Source of the DNA: Terriglobia bacterium
GTDB taxonomy: Bacteria; Acidobacteriota; Terriglobia; UBA7540
Length of the DNA stretch: 57,124 nucleotides
Reading direction: 5' to 3'
NCBI GenBank assembly: GCA_020073545.1
Contig: JAIQEZ010000012.1
Coordinates: forward strand, 1-57,124
Part shown: positions 1 through 7,565 of the stretch, in pieces
How positions within the stretch are numbered: position 1 is the stretch's first letter
Layout: each line of letters begins with the position of its first letter
Made by a program: the position numbers and the translations under genes
Notes under the pieces: generated by a model
The model's input: only the letters and a program-made list of their open reading frames with translations
Databases searched by the model: none
Told to the model about the DNA's origin: nothing

Positions 1-2
1 TG

Positions 3-203
3 AATGAGCACTGGTTCCTGAGCCTGGGGGAAGCGCGGGAGACGATTGAGGCTTGGAGGAAGGATTATAACGAGGTTCGGCCCCACACTTCGTTGGGGAA
101 TCGGACCCCGCAAGAATTCGCAGGCGCCGGGGCGGCTCTCCCCCCCGAGCCGCCCCGGAGAGAAGAACAAAAGCAAAAAACTACCCTGGAACTCGCATTA
201 TGA
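3..203 (+). CDS. IS3-family transposase (OrfB), C-terminal end, partial
   Basis: The open frame enters from outside the window and stops at 201-203. It translates to the tail of a DDE integrase-type transposase: an [16 protein letters not shown] segment followed by RTPQEFA, the usual end of the catalytic core in IS3 OrfB proteins. The catalytic Glu would lie upstream and is not visible. After the stop, a GGTACAGGAAACGGGGGCAG stretch (about 206-225) looks like the right end of such an element, because these ends commonly lie just behind the transposase stop. The left part of the element is outside the window. Identification is from the protein motif and is fairly secure. The exact IS subgroup and the terminal repeat are inferred. 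Confidence 0.8.
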   Translation, partial: NEHWFLSLGEARETIEAWRKDYNEVRPHTSLGNRTPQEFAGAGAALPPEPPRREEQKQKTTLELAL

Positions 204-234
204 TTGGTACAGGAAACGGGGGCAGGTCACACCC

Positions 235-590
235 TTGACTCGAGCCGACTATAGCACAGAACAGTTTGCAGGTTTTCTGGCGGATTTGAAGGAGAGTTTT
301 TGGGGCGACCTACGGGGCCAGGCGCGGCAGACTCTCAAGACGCTGTTGGAGGTGGATGCCAAGCAGCAGATGGAGGAGTACTTGGGGCTGCGCCGGTACC
401 AGCGGCCCCCGGAAGGTGCGGTGCGGGCCGACAGCCGGAAGGGGTTCTACGAGCGGGATTACGTAACCCCGCTGGGGATTATCCGGCTGCGCGTGCCGCG
501 CACGCGGCGGCGCTCCTTCCTGCCGCGCGGGCTGCCGCGGCTGGTCCGCTCGCCTTGTGCCCGCGCGCCCGGCGGTGATTTCTTCTCCCG
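235..590 (+). pseudogene. IS256/mutator-type transposase, truncated N-terminal fragment
   Basis: Read from a TTG at 235, the frame gives the start of a mutator-type transposase: an acidic/aromatic N-terminus (about residues 1-40), then a block containing MEEYLGLRRYQR, then GFYERDYVTPLG and IRLRVPRTRRRSF, the region preceding the DDE catalytic domain. Similarity fades after about 110 codons (about position 540). The frame then runs on to 711 as nonsense across a flavoprotein gene on the other strand. Full-length family members are about 400 residues, so the whole catalytic domain is missing. It sits directly behind the IS3 end, which suggests the IS3 element inserted at or beside its 5' end. 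It cannot be active. Confidence 0.65.
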
Positions 591-620
591 ACACCTTGGA
601 ATTTCTCCTTGCCGCAGGCA

Positions 621-1208
621 TCAACTGGGATTGCCAGTGTCTGGAAAAAGCTTCTTGACCAACTTCGCAACGTTGGCGGCGAAGTGCCGGATCGTGTCGA
701 TTCCCTCCTGATCCTTCCAGACCTCACCCGGGAGCCGGCCAAACACCATATTCCAGTACGTCGATCCCGGCACAATCATGTCGTTAATCAGAAAGAACAT
801 AAGCATCTCTTGCAGCGTGAACGTCTGGCCGCCGCGGCGCGCTACGGCGATAGCGCCACCCACCTTTCCAGAAAGGAATTGGTCGGATTTGCGGGAAACG
901 TAGCCGATACGCTGCAGGGCCGCCATCACGTCTCCGCGCGCCGTACCAAAGTAAACGGGAGAACCCACAATGAAGCCCTGCGCACTTCGAAGCTTTTTGA
1001 TGATCTCATTCAATCCATCGGCGATGTTGCACTCGCCGGTTTCGGAACATTTCCCGCAGGCGGTACAGGATTCAATCTTCATGTCGGCGAACGAAACGAC
1101 TTCGGCCTCGACACCTTGCTCCTGGATGACCTTGGCGCACTCCCTGATGAGCTGCGCCGTGTTGCCATCGGGTTTAGGACTTCCGCTGATCAAAAGAGTC
1201 TTTGGCAT
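621..1208 (-). CDS. Iron-sulfur flavoprotein / NADPH-dependent FMN reductase-like protein
   Basis: The 195-residue protein has a flavodoxin fold. It begins with MPKTLLISGSPK, whose SGSPKPDGNT segment is the FMN phosphate-binding loop (about residues 8-17). A compact cysteine cluster follows at C48, C51, C54 and C60 (CxxCxxCx5C), the arrangement that binds a 4Fe-4S cluster in archaeal-type iron-sulfur flavoproteins. A GSPVYFGTARGDV segment then forms part of the flavin pocket. The ATG at 1208 is chosen over an upstream start (1241) because GGAG lies at the right distance before it and the FMN loop should be near the N-terminus. The likely role is cytoplasmic electron transfer or quinone/oxygen-stress reduction; the donor is unknown. 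It is transcribed divergently from the secreted-protein gene at 1375. Confidence 0.8.
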   Translation of the reverse strand: MPKTLLISGSPKPDGNTAQLIRECAKVIQEQGVEAEVVSFADMKIESCTACGKCSETGECNIADGLNEIIKKLRSAQGFIVGSPVYFGTARGDVMAALQRIGYVSRKSDQFLSGKVGGAIAVARRGGQTFTLQEMLMFFLINDMIVPGSTYWNMVFGRLPGEVWKDQEGIDTIRHFAANVAKLVKKLFPDTGNPS

Positions 1209-1310
1209 GATTCCGTCTCCTATAAGGGTCGAGCGGAGCATTTTCGCATGTTCTTTGTCTTGCGTCGATCAGGTGAGCACAGAGACAGTTCCAAGGGAGG
1301 CGGTTGGGTT

Positions 1311-1316
1311 TATAAT
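1311..1316 (+). promoter_or_regulatory. Possible -10 element (TATAAT) for the gene at 1375
   Basis: A perfect TATAAT lies about 60 bases upstream of the start at 1375 in an otherwise GC-rich region. No good -35 box is seen 16-18 bases upstream, so this is a tentative promoter. Confidence 0.35.
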
Positions 1317-1374
1317 CAATGGCGGCCGGAAGGTCGAAAGGGGAATCCTCAACGAGCAGTGCGGGGAGGCTTCG

Positions 1375-1905
1375 ATGGTCCCAAAGAGGTTAGTCTCGCT
1401 CCCTATCGTGGCATTGGTGCTTTTCTTTAGTTTCCTGTCGACCGGGTTTACGGGACAGAGGCCCCCAACCCCGCAGGAACTGAAAAGGCAGATGCAGTTG
1501 CGCTCGCTGGCTCAACCGGAGGGAGTCTCGCCTGAAAGAGTGCCAGTTGGACCTGCACCTCAAATGATTGGCACGACTACAGAGCGGATTGATCGCGACC
1601 GGGTGGATGTTCGAGTGTATCAAAGCGGGCAGCCTGTAGAGCTGTCCCCCCGGTTCCATGAATTAATTGCCGCAACTCCTGCCAATCACCGAAGGCAACT
1701 CAACAAGGCAGCCGGAAAGGGCGTAACCCTGGTGCCTTCGAAACAGGGCGCGGGCCGGTGGGACATCTATTTGGGAGTTGGCGGTGTAGATGAGCTCTGC
1801 CTGGCTGGAAACATCCTTGTCGTTAAGCAGGTTCTCGTTTCCTCTCGGAAAAGCCCGATCGAAGTGCGCGTGGACGGCGAGATCCATCGGCTGAGACCAG
1901 GCTAG
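1375..1905 (+). CDS. Small exported protein of unknown function
   Basis: This encodes a 176-residue protein. The first about 28 residues form a signal peptide: basic MVPKR, hydrophobic LPIVALVLFFSFLSTGF, then a probable cleavage before GQRPPTP. The mature part has no recognised domain. Two short strand-rich stretches (RVDVRVYQSGQPVEL and WDIYLGVGGVDELCLAGN) and a single Cys are visible. The open frame extends upstream to 970, but that part is antisense to the flavoprotein gene, and the ATG at 1375 starts a clear signal peptide, so it is preferred. A structured leader for cbiM follows about 13 bases after the stop. I do not recognise the family. Confidence 0.6.
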   Translation: MVPKRLVSLPIVALVLFFSFLSTGFTGQRPPTPQELKRQMQLRSLAQPEGVSPERVPVGPAPQMIGTTTERIDRDRVDVRVYQSGQPVELSPRFHELIAATPANHRRQLNKAAGKGVTLVPSKQGAGRWDIYLGVGGVDELCLAGNILVVKQVLVSSRKSPIEVRVDGEIHRLRPG

Positions 1906-1917
1906 GCCCTTTTGGTT

Positions 1918-2122
1918 ATCTGATGGCCGGAAACACAGGTTTCCCTCGGCGAATGCGTATCAGATGGCCCTTGGCCGTCGCCGTGTCCCGGTAGGACGCA
2001 ACACATGGTCGAGAGCAACCCAGCGCCGCTCTCGGGCGCTCCGATAATCAACCTCTTGGATCTGAGTGCAACCTGCGTAGTCCCGTCTGATACCTCGGAA
2101 GGGAAGCGACTAACTCAGACGG
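1918..2122 (+). promoter_or_regulatory. Structured leader upstream of cbiM, candidate riboswitch/attenuator
   Basis: The 274-bp gap before cbiM holds several perfect inverted repeats. ATCTGAT (1918-1924) pairs with ATCAGAT (1959-1965), enclosing GGAAAC/GTTTCC (1929-1934/1939-1944). GTCC/GGAC pair at 1985-1988/1994-1997. CGAGAGC pairs with GCTCTCG (2010-2016/2028-2034). CCGTCTGA pairs with TCAGACGG (2083-2090/2115-2122). TCTGAGT (2061-2067) can instead pair with ACTCAGA (2113-2119), which excludes the last stem. Such competing stems are typical of RNA switches. The conserved boxes of the classical cobalamin riboswitch are not in the right order, so a known class is not claimed. Regulation of the Co/Ni transporter by metal or cofactor is inferred from position only. 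Confidence 0.45.
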
Positions 2123-2179
2123 TGGGCCTTACAGTGCGGCGACCATAGATTCCAGATTTCAGCATTCAAGAAAGCAAAC

Positions 2180-3352
2180 ATGCACATTCCGGATGGCTAT
2201 CTCAGCCCGTCGACCTGCGCCGTTTTGTACGGTACGTCTGTCCCGTTCTGGTACATTGCCTTGCGGCGTGTGAAGAAATTCCTGGCTACGCGCTTGGTGC
2301 CTCTCTTATCGGTGGTGGCGGCGCTGGCATTTGTCATTATGATGTTTAATTTGCCCTTGCCCGGAGGCACCACCGGCCACGCTGTGGGTGTGGCCATCGC
2401 CACCATCATTCTCGGACCCTGGGCCTCTATTCTCGCGATTTCGACTGCCCTGCTGATCCAGGCGATCTTCTTTGGAGATGGAGGGATCACCACGCTCGGA
2501 GCCAACTGCTTCAACATGGCAATCGTGGGTTCTCTGACGGCGTACGCGGTTTACCGGGTCGTGGCCGGCCACGCGCCCCTGACTTCTTCACGCAGAGTGG
2601 TCGCGGCAGCCCTGGCAGGTTACACGGCGATCAACGCCGCGGCGTTCTGCGCCGCCGTGGAGTTTGGGATTCAGCCCCTATTCTTCACAGACCCGAACGG
2701 CGCGCCCCTGTATGCTCCCTATGCTTTGAGCATTGCGATTCCAGCCATGATGATTGGGCACTTGACCTTTGCCGGGCTTGCCGAGCTGGTTCTGTCCGCA
2801 GGCGTGGTGGCCTACTTCCAGCGAACCAATCCTTCCCTGCTGAAGCTTACGGCTCCCGGCGCTTTGCCCGCTGACGAGGCGATGCGGCCCGTGCCAAGTC
2901 AAAGCACGTGGAGCACCGTGCGGCCGCTAGGGACGGCGCTGGCCCTGCTCCTGGTGCTGACTCCCCTGGGGATTCTGGCAGCCGGGACGGCCTGGGGCGA
3001 GTGGAACGCGCGCGACTTTTTCAATCCGCAGGCGCGTGAGAAAATCGCGGCGGCATCTGGAAATATCGCGCCCCCTGTCCAGGCGCCGCGCGGGTTGGAG
3101 CGTCTCTACTCCGTGTGGACTGCGCCGTTCCCGCAGTATACTCCAGCGTTCGTCCGCCGGCCGGCGGTTGGCTACGCGCTTTCCGCCATGTTTGGTTCTG
3201 GCATCATCATTTTGGTTTTCCTGATCGCCGGCTCACTCGCCTTCCGAAGGCGGCGCCAACCGAGTAGTGCGGGTTCGAACGTGACCGCAACAGGCGACCC
3301 CACACCCATCCCGACAAGTCGGGACCCCGCTCTCCCCAAAGGAGAAGGTTAA
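2180..3352 (+). CDS. cbiM: Cobalt/nickel ECF transporter substrate-binding component CbiM, fused to a C-terminal PDGLE (CbiN/NikN-like) domain
   Basis: This is the inner-membrane substrate-capture subunit of an energy-coupling-factor transporter for Co2+ or Ni2+. The protein begins MHIPDGYLSP, the conserved CbiM/NikM N-terminus whose His2 takes part in metal binding, so the ATG at 2180 is certain. Residues about 1-210 carry the usual transmembrane helices, including the GDGGITTLGAN loop. Residues about 245-365 hold two further helices around a periplasmic stretch, matching the PDGLE/NikN helper that is a separate protein in many species. The gene is followed by cbiQ and cbiO in the same direction. 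The last about 20 residues are encoded by what looks like a dispersed hairpin repeat (TCCCGAC/GTCGGGA at 3309-3324), an odd tail. The metal preference cannot be decided from sequence. Confidence 0.92.
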   Translation: MHIPDGYLSPSTCAVLYGTSVPFWYIALRRVKKFLATRLVPLLSVVAALAFVIMMFNLPLPGGTTGHAVGVAIATIILGPWASILAISTALLIQAIFFGDGGITTLGANCFNMAIVGSLTAYAVYRVVAGHAPLTSSRRVVAAALAGYTAINAAAFCAAVEFGIQPLFFTDPNGAPLYAPYALSIAIPAMMIGHLTFAGLAELVLSAGVVAYFQRTNPSLLKLTAPGALPADEAMRPVPSQSTWSTVRPLGTALALLLVLTPLGILAAGTAWGEWNARDFFNPQAREKIAAASGNIAPPVQAPRGLERLYSVWTAPFPQYTPAFVRRPAVGYALSAMFGSGIIILVFLIAGSLAFRRRRQPSSAGSNVTATGDPTPIPTSRDPALPKGEG

Positions 3353-3424
3353 AAGAGGCATTTGTGGCGGGAAGCCGTGCCCTGACGTTATCGCACAAAC
3401 TCGGGACCCTTTCACAGGTATGCG

Positions 3425-4234
3425 ATGAATTTTGTTGAGCGGACGCTTGCAGGTTTTGTTAATGCGATGGAGCGGGCCCTTTACGCAGAAGAACTCGCCA
3501 AGGCGGACGGCCTGCTCCAGCGCCTTGACCCGCGCATCAAGGTGATCGGCATCCTGGCCCTGGTTGTCGCCGCGGCGATGGCGCACAAGCTCTGGGTTAT
3601 CGGCGCGGTGTTCGCCATCGCGCTCATCCTGGCCGTTTACTCTCGAGTCTCACCGGCGATCCTGGCCAAACGGGTCTGGCTTCCGGTGCTCTTGTTTACG
3701 GGAATCATCGCGCTGCCTGCGCCCTTGGTGATTTCCGGCCGCGAGGTCTGGCGCCTTCCCTGGCTCGATTGGCCGCTCACGGCCCAGGGGCTGGCGAGCG
3801 CCTCTTGCCTGGTGACGCGGGTTGAGACAGCTGCGACTTTGTCCGTGCTGCTGGTCCTTTGCACGCCCTGGAGTCGCGTGTTGAAGGCGCTGCGCGTGCT
3901 CGGGGTGCCTGTGGTCTTCGTGGTCATTCTGGGCATGGCCTACCGCTATATTTTCTTGTTGCTCGAAAGCGCCCACGACATGTTGGAATCGCGCCGCAGT
4001 CGCATGGTGGGAGAGTTGGAAGGGCCCGAGCGCCGCCGCGTGGCCGCCGCCAGCGTGGGCGTTCTAATTTCCAAGACTCTCCAAATGAGCGGCGATGTAT
4101 ACGGTGCCATGCTAGCGAGGGGTTTCCGCGGCGAAGTCTATGTGCTCGATGATTTCAAGACCGCCACGCTCGATTGGATCATGCTGACCGTCTTTGTGGC
4201 GCTGGCATCAGGTGCGTTCTATTGCGGGAGATGA
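3425..4234 (+). CDS. cbiQ: Cobalt/nickel ECF transporter transmembrane (T) component CbiQ
   Basis: This 269-residue integral membrane protein couples the ATPase to CbiM. After a polar N-terminus it has the RLDPRIKVIGIL segment that opens the family, then about five hydrophobic helices. In the C-terminal cytoplasmic half it carries the coupling helix with SRRSRMVGELE (about residues 190-200) and a second MLARGFRGE motif (about residues 228-236). These are the Ala-Arg-Gly-type motifs that contact the ATP-binding subunits. It lies 72 bases after cbiM and 49 before cbiO in one transcription unit. The start at 3425 has a weak AGG upstream. The family assignment is firm from the motifs and gene order. 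Confidence 0.9.
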   Translation: MNFVERTLAGFVNAMERALYAEELAKADGLLQRLDPRIKVIGILALVVAAAMAHKLWVIGAVFAIALILAVYSRVSPAILAKRVWLPVLLFTGIIALPAPLVISGREVWRLPWLDWPLTAQGLASASCLVTRVETAATLSVLLVLCTPWSRVLKALRVLGVPVVFVVILGMAYRYIFLLLESAHDMLESRRSRMVGELEGPERRRVAAASVGVLISKTLQMSGDVYGAMLARGFRGEVYVLDDFKTATLDWIMLTVFVALASGAFYCGR

Positions 4235-4283
4235 GCGCTCGGCCGCGACCTTTTCCGCGCATCGCGGAGAAAGAGAGAACTGA

Positions 4284-5087
4284 ATGCCGGTTCCCGTATT
4301 CGACGTTCGCGAGGTCACTTTTCGCTATCACCAGCTGACCGCACTCGACCGCTTGAACCTGGCCATCGAGCCCGGCAAGCGTGTCGCGCTCCTGGGAGCC
4401 AACGGGTCCGGCAAGTCCACCCTGCTGCGCATCCTGGACGGGCTGGTCTTTCCGGAAAAAGGCCTCGTCACGTTCTGCGGGGAGTCGCTCACCGCGGAGC
4501 GCCTGCAAGATCCCGACTTTACGTATGAGTTCCGCCGCCGGGTGGGACTGGTGTTCCAGAACCCGGATACCCAACTGTTCTCACCCACAGTTTTTGATGA
4601 AGTTGCCTTCGGCCCTTTGCAGCTCCAATGGCCCAAGGAAAAGATCCGCGCCCAGGTCGAGCAAATGCTGGAGGTAATGAAGATCACCCACCTCAAGGAT
4701 CGCTCACCGCATCACCTGTCAACCGGAGAAAAGAAGCACGTGACGCTCGCCTCCGTGCTGGTGCTGGATCCCGAAGTGCTGCTGCTCGACGAGCCCACCG
4801 CAGCTCTAGACCCCAAAAGTGCAAGCCAGATGATCGACTTCCTGATCGGTTTGCGCGGGGGAGCCAAAACCGTGGTCACGACCACGCACGACCTCGACAT
4901 CGTGGAGGACGTTGCGGACCACTGTTTTATTTTCCAGACGGGTCGCGTGGTTGCTGAAGGAGCCCCCGCGGACCTGTTGCGCGAAACCTCCTTGCTGGAG
5001 CAAACCAACCTCGTCCACGCGCATCGGCACGTTCACACTTCGGGGGAAACTCATTCGCACCCGCATCTGCACTCCCACCAGCATTGA
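4284..5087 (+). CDS. cbiO: Cobalt/nickel ECF transporter ATP-binding subunit CbiO with histidine-rich tail
   Basis: The 267-residue ABC ATPase powers the transporter. Visible motifs are Walker A GANGSGKST (38-46), Q-loop VFQNPDTQLFSP (about 90-101), signature LSTGEKKH (145-152), Walker B VLLLDEP (165-171) and the H-loop TTTHD (about 199-203). The last 24 residues (244-267) contain ten histidines in a near-alternating pattern. This is not part of the ABC fold and probably binds Ni2+ or Co2+ on the cytoplasmic side, as a store, sensor or hand-over site. A purine-rich GAGAAAGAGAG precedes the ATG. It is the third gene of the cbiMQO unit; only one ATPase is encoded, so a homodimer is expected. 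Confidence 0.92.
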   Translation: MPVPVFDVREVTFRYHQLTALDRLNLAIEPGKRVALLGANGSGKSTLLRILDGLVFPEKGLVTFCGESLTAERLQDPDFTYEFRRRVGLVFQNPDTQLFSPTVFDEVAFGPLQLQWPKEKIRAQVEQMLEVMKITHLKDRSPHHLSTGEKKHVTLASVLVLDPEVLLLDEPTAALDPKSASQMIDFLIGLRGGAKTVVTTTHDLDIVEDVADHCFIFQTGRVVAEGAPADLLRETSLLEQTNLVHAHRHVHTSGETHSHPHLHSHQH

Positions 5088-5288
5088 ACAAAACCAGCGC
5101 GGCGCTGCCAAGCCCCGTCCGCTCGTCAAGGCAGGTCCGGCACGCCGGGCCAGCTGCGTCGCCTTGCGCGGCGTGCGGCAGGCCCGCAACGATGGACGTC
5201 TTCTCATCCTGCGAGATGCTTCCGCCAACCGGCCTTGCGCAGCGGTAGCAGCGCCTGGTAGGCCCCAGAGGTTCTGACCATGCACAGG

Positions 5289-5639
5289 TCAGAACTCGAC
5301 ATCCTCTTGTTGCCTGCAATCGCGGCAGAGATGGGTCCAAGGAACGGCTCTTAGGCGGGCCCTGCTGATGGAATTCCCGCAAGCAGCACAGACCCCGTAA
5401 TCCCCCTTCGTGATGCGCAGCAGTGCCCACTCGATAGCTTGGCGTAGACGGCTCCTGGCCTGACTCAAATGGGCGTCAATCGTCGCCTCACTCTCCGCCA
5501 GTGCTTGCTCCATGAGGTCGGACCCCGGAAGCCCTCCCGCTGGCGCCAAAACCAGCCTGCCGCCGTTGGTGGTGAGCAACTCCCGCTGCTTGGCCAGTAA
5601 CGACTGCCTGTACCGATTCAGATAGGTTGTGTTGTTCAC
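5289..5639 (-). CDS. TraR/DksA-type C4 zinc-finger protein
   Basis: The 116-residue protein has an N-terminal helical region and a C-terminal zinc finger with C84, C87, C105 and C108 (CAAC ... CRDC), preceded by the family segment RITKGDYGVC. TraR/DksA proteins bind in the RNA polymerase secondary channel and alter promoter use, some together with ppGpp. The long N-terminal coiled-coil of true DksA, with its acidic tip, is not obvious, so this may be one of the short DksA-like proteins of unknown target. The start is GTG at 5639, supported by AGGAGG eight bases upstream. It runs convergent to cbiO, with about 200 featureless bases between them. Confidence 0.8.
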   Translation of the reverse strand: MNNTTYLNRYRQSLLAKQRELLTTNGGRLVLAPAGGLPGSDLMEQALAESEATIDAHLSQARSRLRQAIEWALLRITKGDYGVCAACGNSISRARLRAVPWTHLCRDCRQQEDVEF

Positions 5640-5669
5640 GGCATTTCCTCCTGCTCCTTCAGGAGCGAG

Positions 5670-5849
5670 CTAGCCTGCTCCTTGTGCCGAGATTCTCTCT
5701 TGCCAGGCCTCAGCGCTCAAGGGCACGGGCGTACCGGTACTCCAGTACGTGAGCTGGAAGTCCGCTTCAGTACTGAGTGTGATGAGCTCGATGTTGTGGC
5801 GCAGGGGTAAGTACTCGAAATCTTCTTCCTCTGAATTGAAGAGCGCGAG
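5670..5849 (-). other. Open frame of 59 codons without ATG, possible gene remnant
   Basis: On the minus strand an uninterrupted frame ends at 5670-5672, thirty bases before the DksA-like start. Its translation has a natural-looking composition, for example SEEEDFEYLPLRHNIELI and ADFQLTYWSTGTPVPLSAE, unlike the Arg/Pro/Ala-rich shadows elsewhere. A stop lies directly upstream and no ATG, GTG or TTG is suitably placed, so it is either the tail of a gene broken by a frameshift or chance. No family recognised. The remaining bases up to 6219 show no gene, apart from a TATAAT at 6128. Confidence 0.25.
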
Positions 5850-6127
5850 CTAGGTGGGTGGCGCAGAGCGCGCAATTTGATGTCTGTGATCGGGGGGCCA
5901 AAGGGCGGATCGGGGCCGCAAGATGGACCGCATTCACCGTGCCACGGCCCCGGGGATCGCGACTGCGCCTCCGCAGCCTGAGCGTCCGCGGGAAAACCTC
6001 AGAGGGCGCGTTTTCGGGAACCGCGATACAAGTCACTTCCCTCGTAGGAAAGGCCGAAGAATCAAGCTATCACGCAAACTGCCCGGCCGTGCGACAAATC
6101 TCCGGCGCAAGCCCTTGACCGAGCAAA

Positions 6128-6133
6128 TATAAT
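6128..6133 (+). promoter_or_regulatory. Possible -10 element (TATAAT) for citrate synthase
   Basis: A perfect TATAAT lies 86 bases before the gltA start. TTGACC is present but only about seven bases upstream, too close to serve as its -35 box. Tentative. Confidence 0.4.
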
Positions 6134-6219
6134 CTCTCTGCCGACACCCCGGCCCGAGGTGGAGTCGGGGGCAGCCACGGTCGGTGGCCGCGAGGAAATC
6201 ACAAAAGGGAGGAAGGGTC

Positions 6220-7512
6220 ATGGAGAACGAAGGTCTGAGCATTGTGGACAAACGCACCAAAACGACTTACGACATCCCGCTTCACAAAGGCACCGTTCGC
6301 GCCATGGACTTGCGGCAAATCAAGACCGGTCCCGAAGATTTCGGCCTGATGACCTACGACCCGGCTTTTGTGAACACCGCCTCATGCCACAGCGCGATCA
6401 CCTTCATTGACGGCGACAAAGGCATCCTGCGCTACCGGGGCTATCCCATCGAACAATTAGCGGAGAAGTGCACCTATCTGGAAGTCGCCTATCTGGTCGT
6501 GCACGGCGAGCTACCCACGGTGTCCCAGTTGAAAGAGTGGGTCAGCAAGATCACCCACCACACCATGCTGCACGAATCGACCAAGAACTTCCTGGGGGGG
6601 TTCCGTCACGACGCCCACCCCATGGGCATGTTCATCAGTACGGTGGCGGCGCTCTCCACCATCTATCCGGACGCCCGGAATGTGCGCGACCCGGGGGTGC
6701 GCCAGCTCCAAATCTATCGCCTGATCGGCAAAGTCCCCACCATTGCCGCTTACACGTACCGGCACGGCTTCGGCTACCCATACATTTATCCCGACAACGA
6801 CCTGAGCTATGCCGAGAACTTCATGAATATGCTGTGGAGGATGGCGGAGCCCAAATACCGGGCCAATACCGCCCTGGCGCGCGCGCTCGACATCCTGTTC
6901 ATCCTGCACGCTGACCACGAGCAGAACTGCAGCGCCAACGTCATGCGGTCCGTCGGCAGCTCCCAAGCGGACCCGTTCGTGGCGACGGCCGCCGCGGCCG
7001 CGGCGCTCTCCGGCCCGCTGCACGGAGGCGCCAACGAAGAAGTACTGAAGATGCTCGATGAGATCGGCTCGAAGGATCGCATTCCCGCTTACATCGAGCG
7101 CGTGAAGGCCGGGCGGGTCAAGCTGATGGGCTTCGGGCACCGCGTCTACAAGAACTACGACCCCCGCGCCCGCATCATCAGGCGGGCCGCCGGACAGGTC
7201 TTCGAGGTCACCGGCAGGAACCCGAAGCTCGACATCGCGCTGGAGTTAGAGCGGATCGCGCTGGAAGATGAGTACTTCGTTAAGCGGCGGCTCTACCCCA
7301 ACGTGGACTTTTACTCGGGCATTATTTACCAGGCGATGGGCTTCACACCGCATATGTTCACGGTGCTGTTCGCCATTCCGCGTACCGCCGGATGGCTGGC
7401 GCAATGGCAGGAAATGCTGCAAGACCCCGAGCAGAAGATCGCGCGCCCGCGTCAGATCTATACCGGCTACGCCCAGCGGGACTTCGTCCCGATAGAGAAA
7501 CGCGGTGCGTAG
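6220..7512 (+). CDS. gltA: Citrate synthase
   Basis: This enzyme condenses acetyl-CoA and oxaloacetate to citrate, the entry step of the TCA cycle. It is 430 residues long, the usual size for the bacterial hexameric (type II) form. The catalytic triad is visible: H268 in SGPLHGGANE, H307 in MGFGHRVYKNYDPRA and D363 in PNVDFYSG, nearly the same numbering as in E. coli. The HADHEQNCSANVMR block is at about 230-243. The ATG at 6220 is chosen because GGGAGGAAGG stands just before it; an in-frame ATG at 6184 has no ribosome site. The gene stands alone, convergent with the FGE-like gene downstream. Confidence 0.96.
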   Translation: MENEGLSIVDKRTKTTYDIPLHKGTVRAMDLRQIKTGPEDFGLMTYDPAFVNTASCHSAITFIDGDKGILRYRGYPIEQLAEKCTYLEVAYLVVHGELPTVSQLKEWVSKITHHTMLHESTKNFLGGFRHDAHPMGMFISTVAALSTIYPDARNVRDPGVRQLQIYRLIGKVPTIAAYTYRHGFGYPYIYPDNDLSYAENFMNMLWRMAEPKYRANTALARALDILFILHADHEQNCSANVMRSVGSSQADPFVATAAAAAALSGPLHGGANEEVLKMLDEIGSKDRIPAYIERVKAGRVKLMGFGHRVYKNYDPRARIIRRAAGQVFEVTGRNPKLDIALELERIALEDEYFVKRRLYPNVDFYSGIIYQAMGFTPHMFTVLFAIPRTAGWLAQWQEMLQDPEQKIARPRQIYTGYAQRDFVPIEKRGA

Positions 7513-7565
7513 ACAGGGCGTCGGGCGGCTGTGTCCGCGACCGGGCGCGCCGCCCGACTGGCAAC

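Noticed and set aside
1906-2179. Classical cobalamin riboswitch
   Set aside because: A GTCTGATACCT segment recalls the B12 box, but the other conserved boxes are missing or in the wrong order, so only a structured leader is reported.
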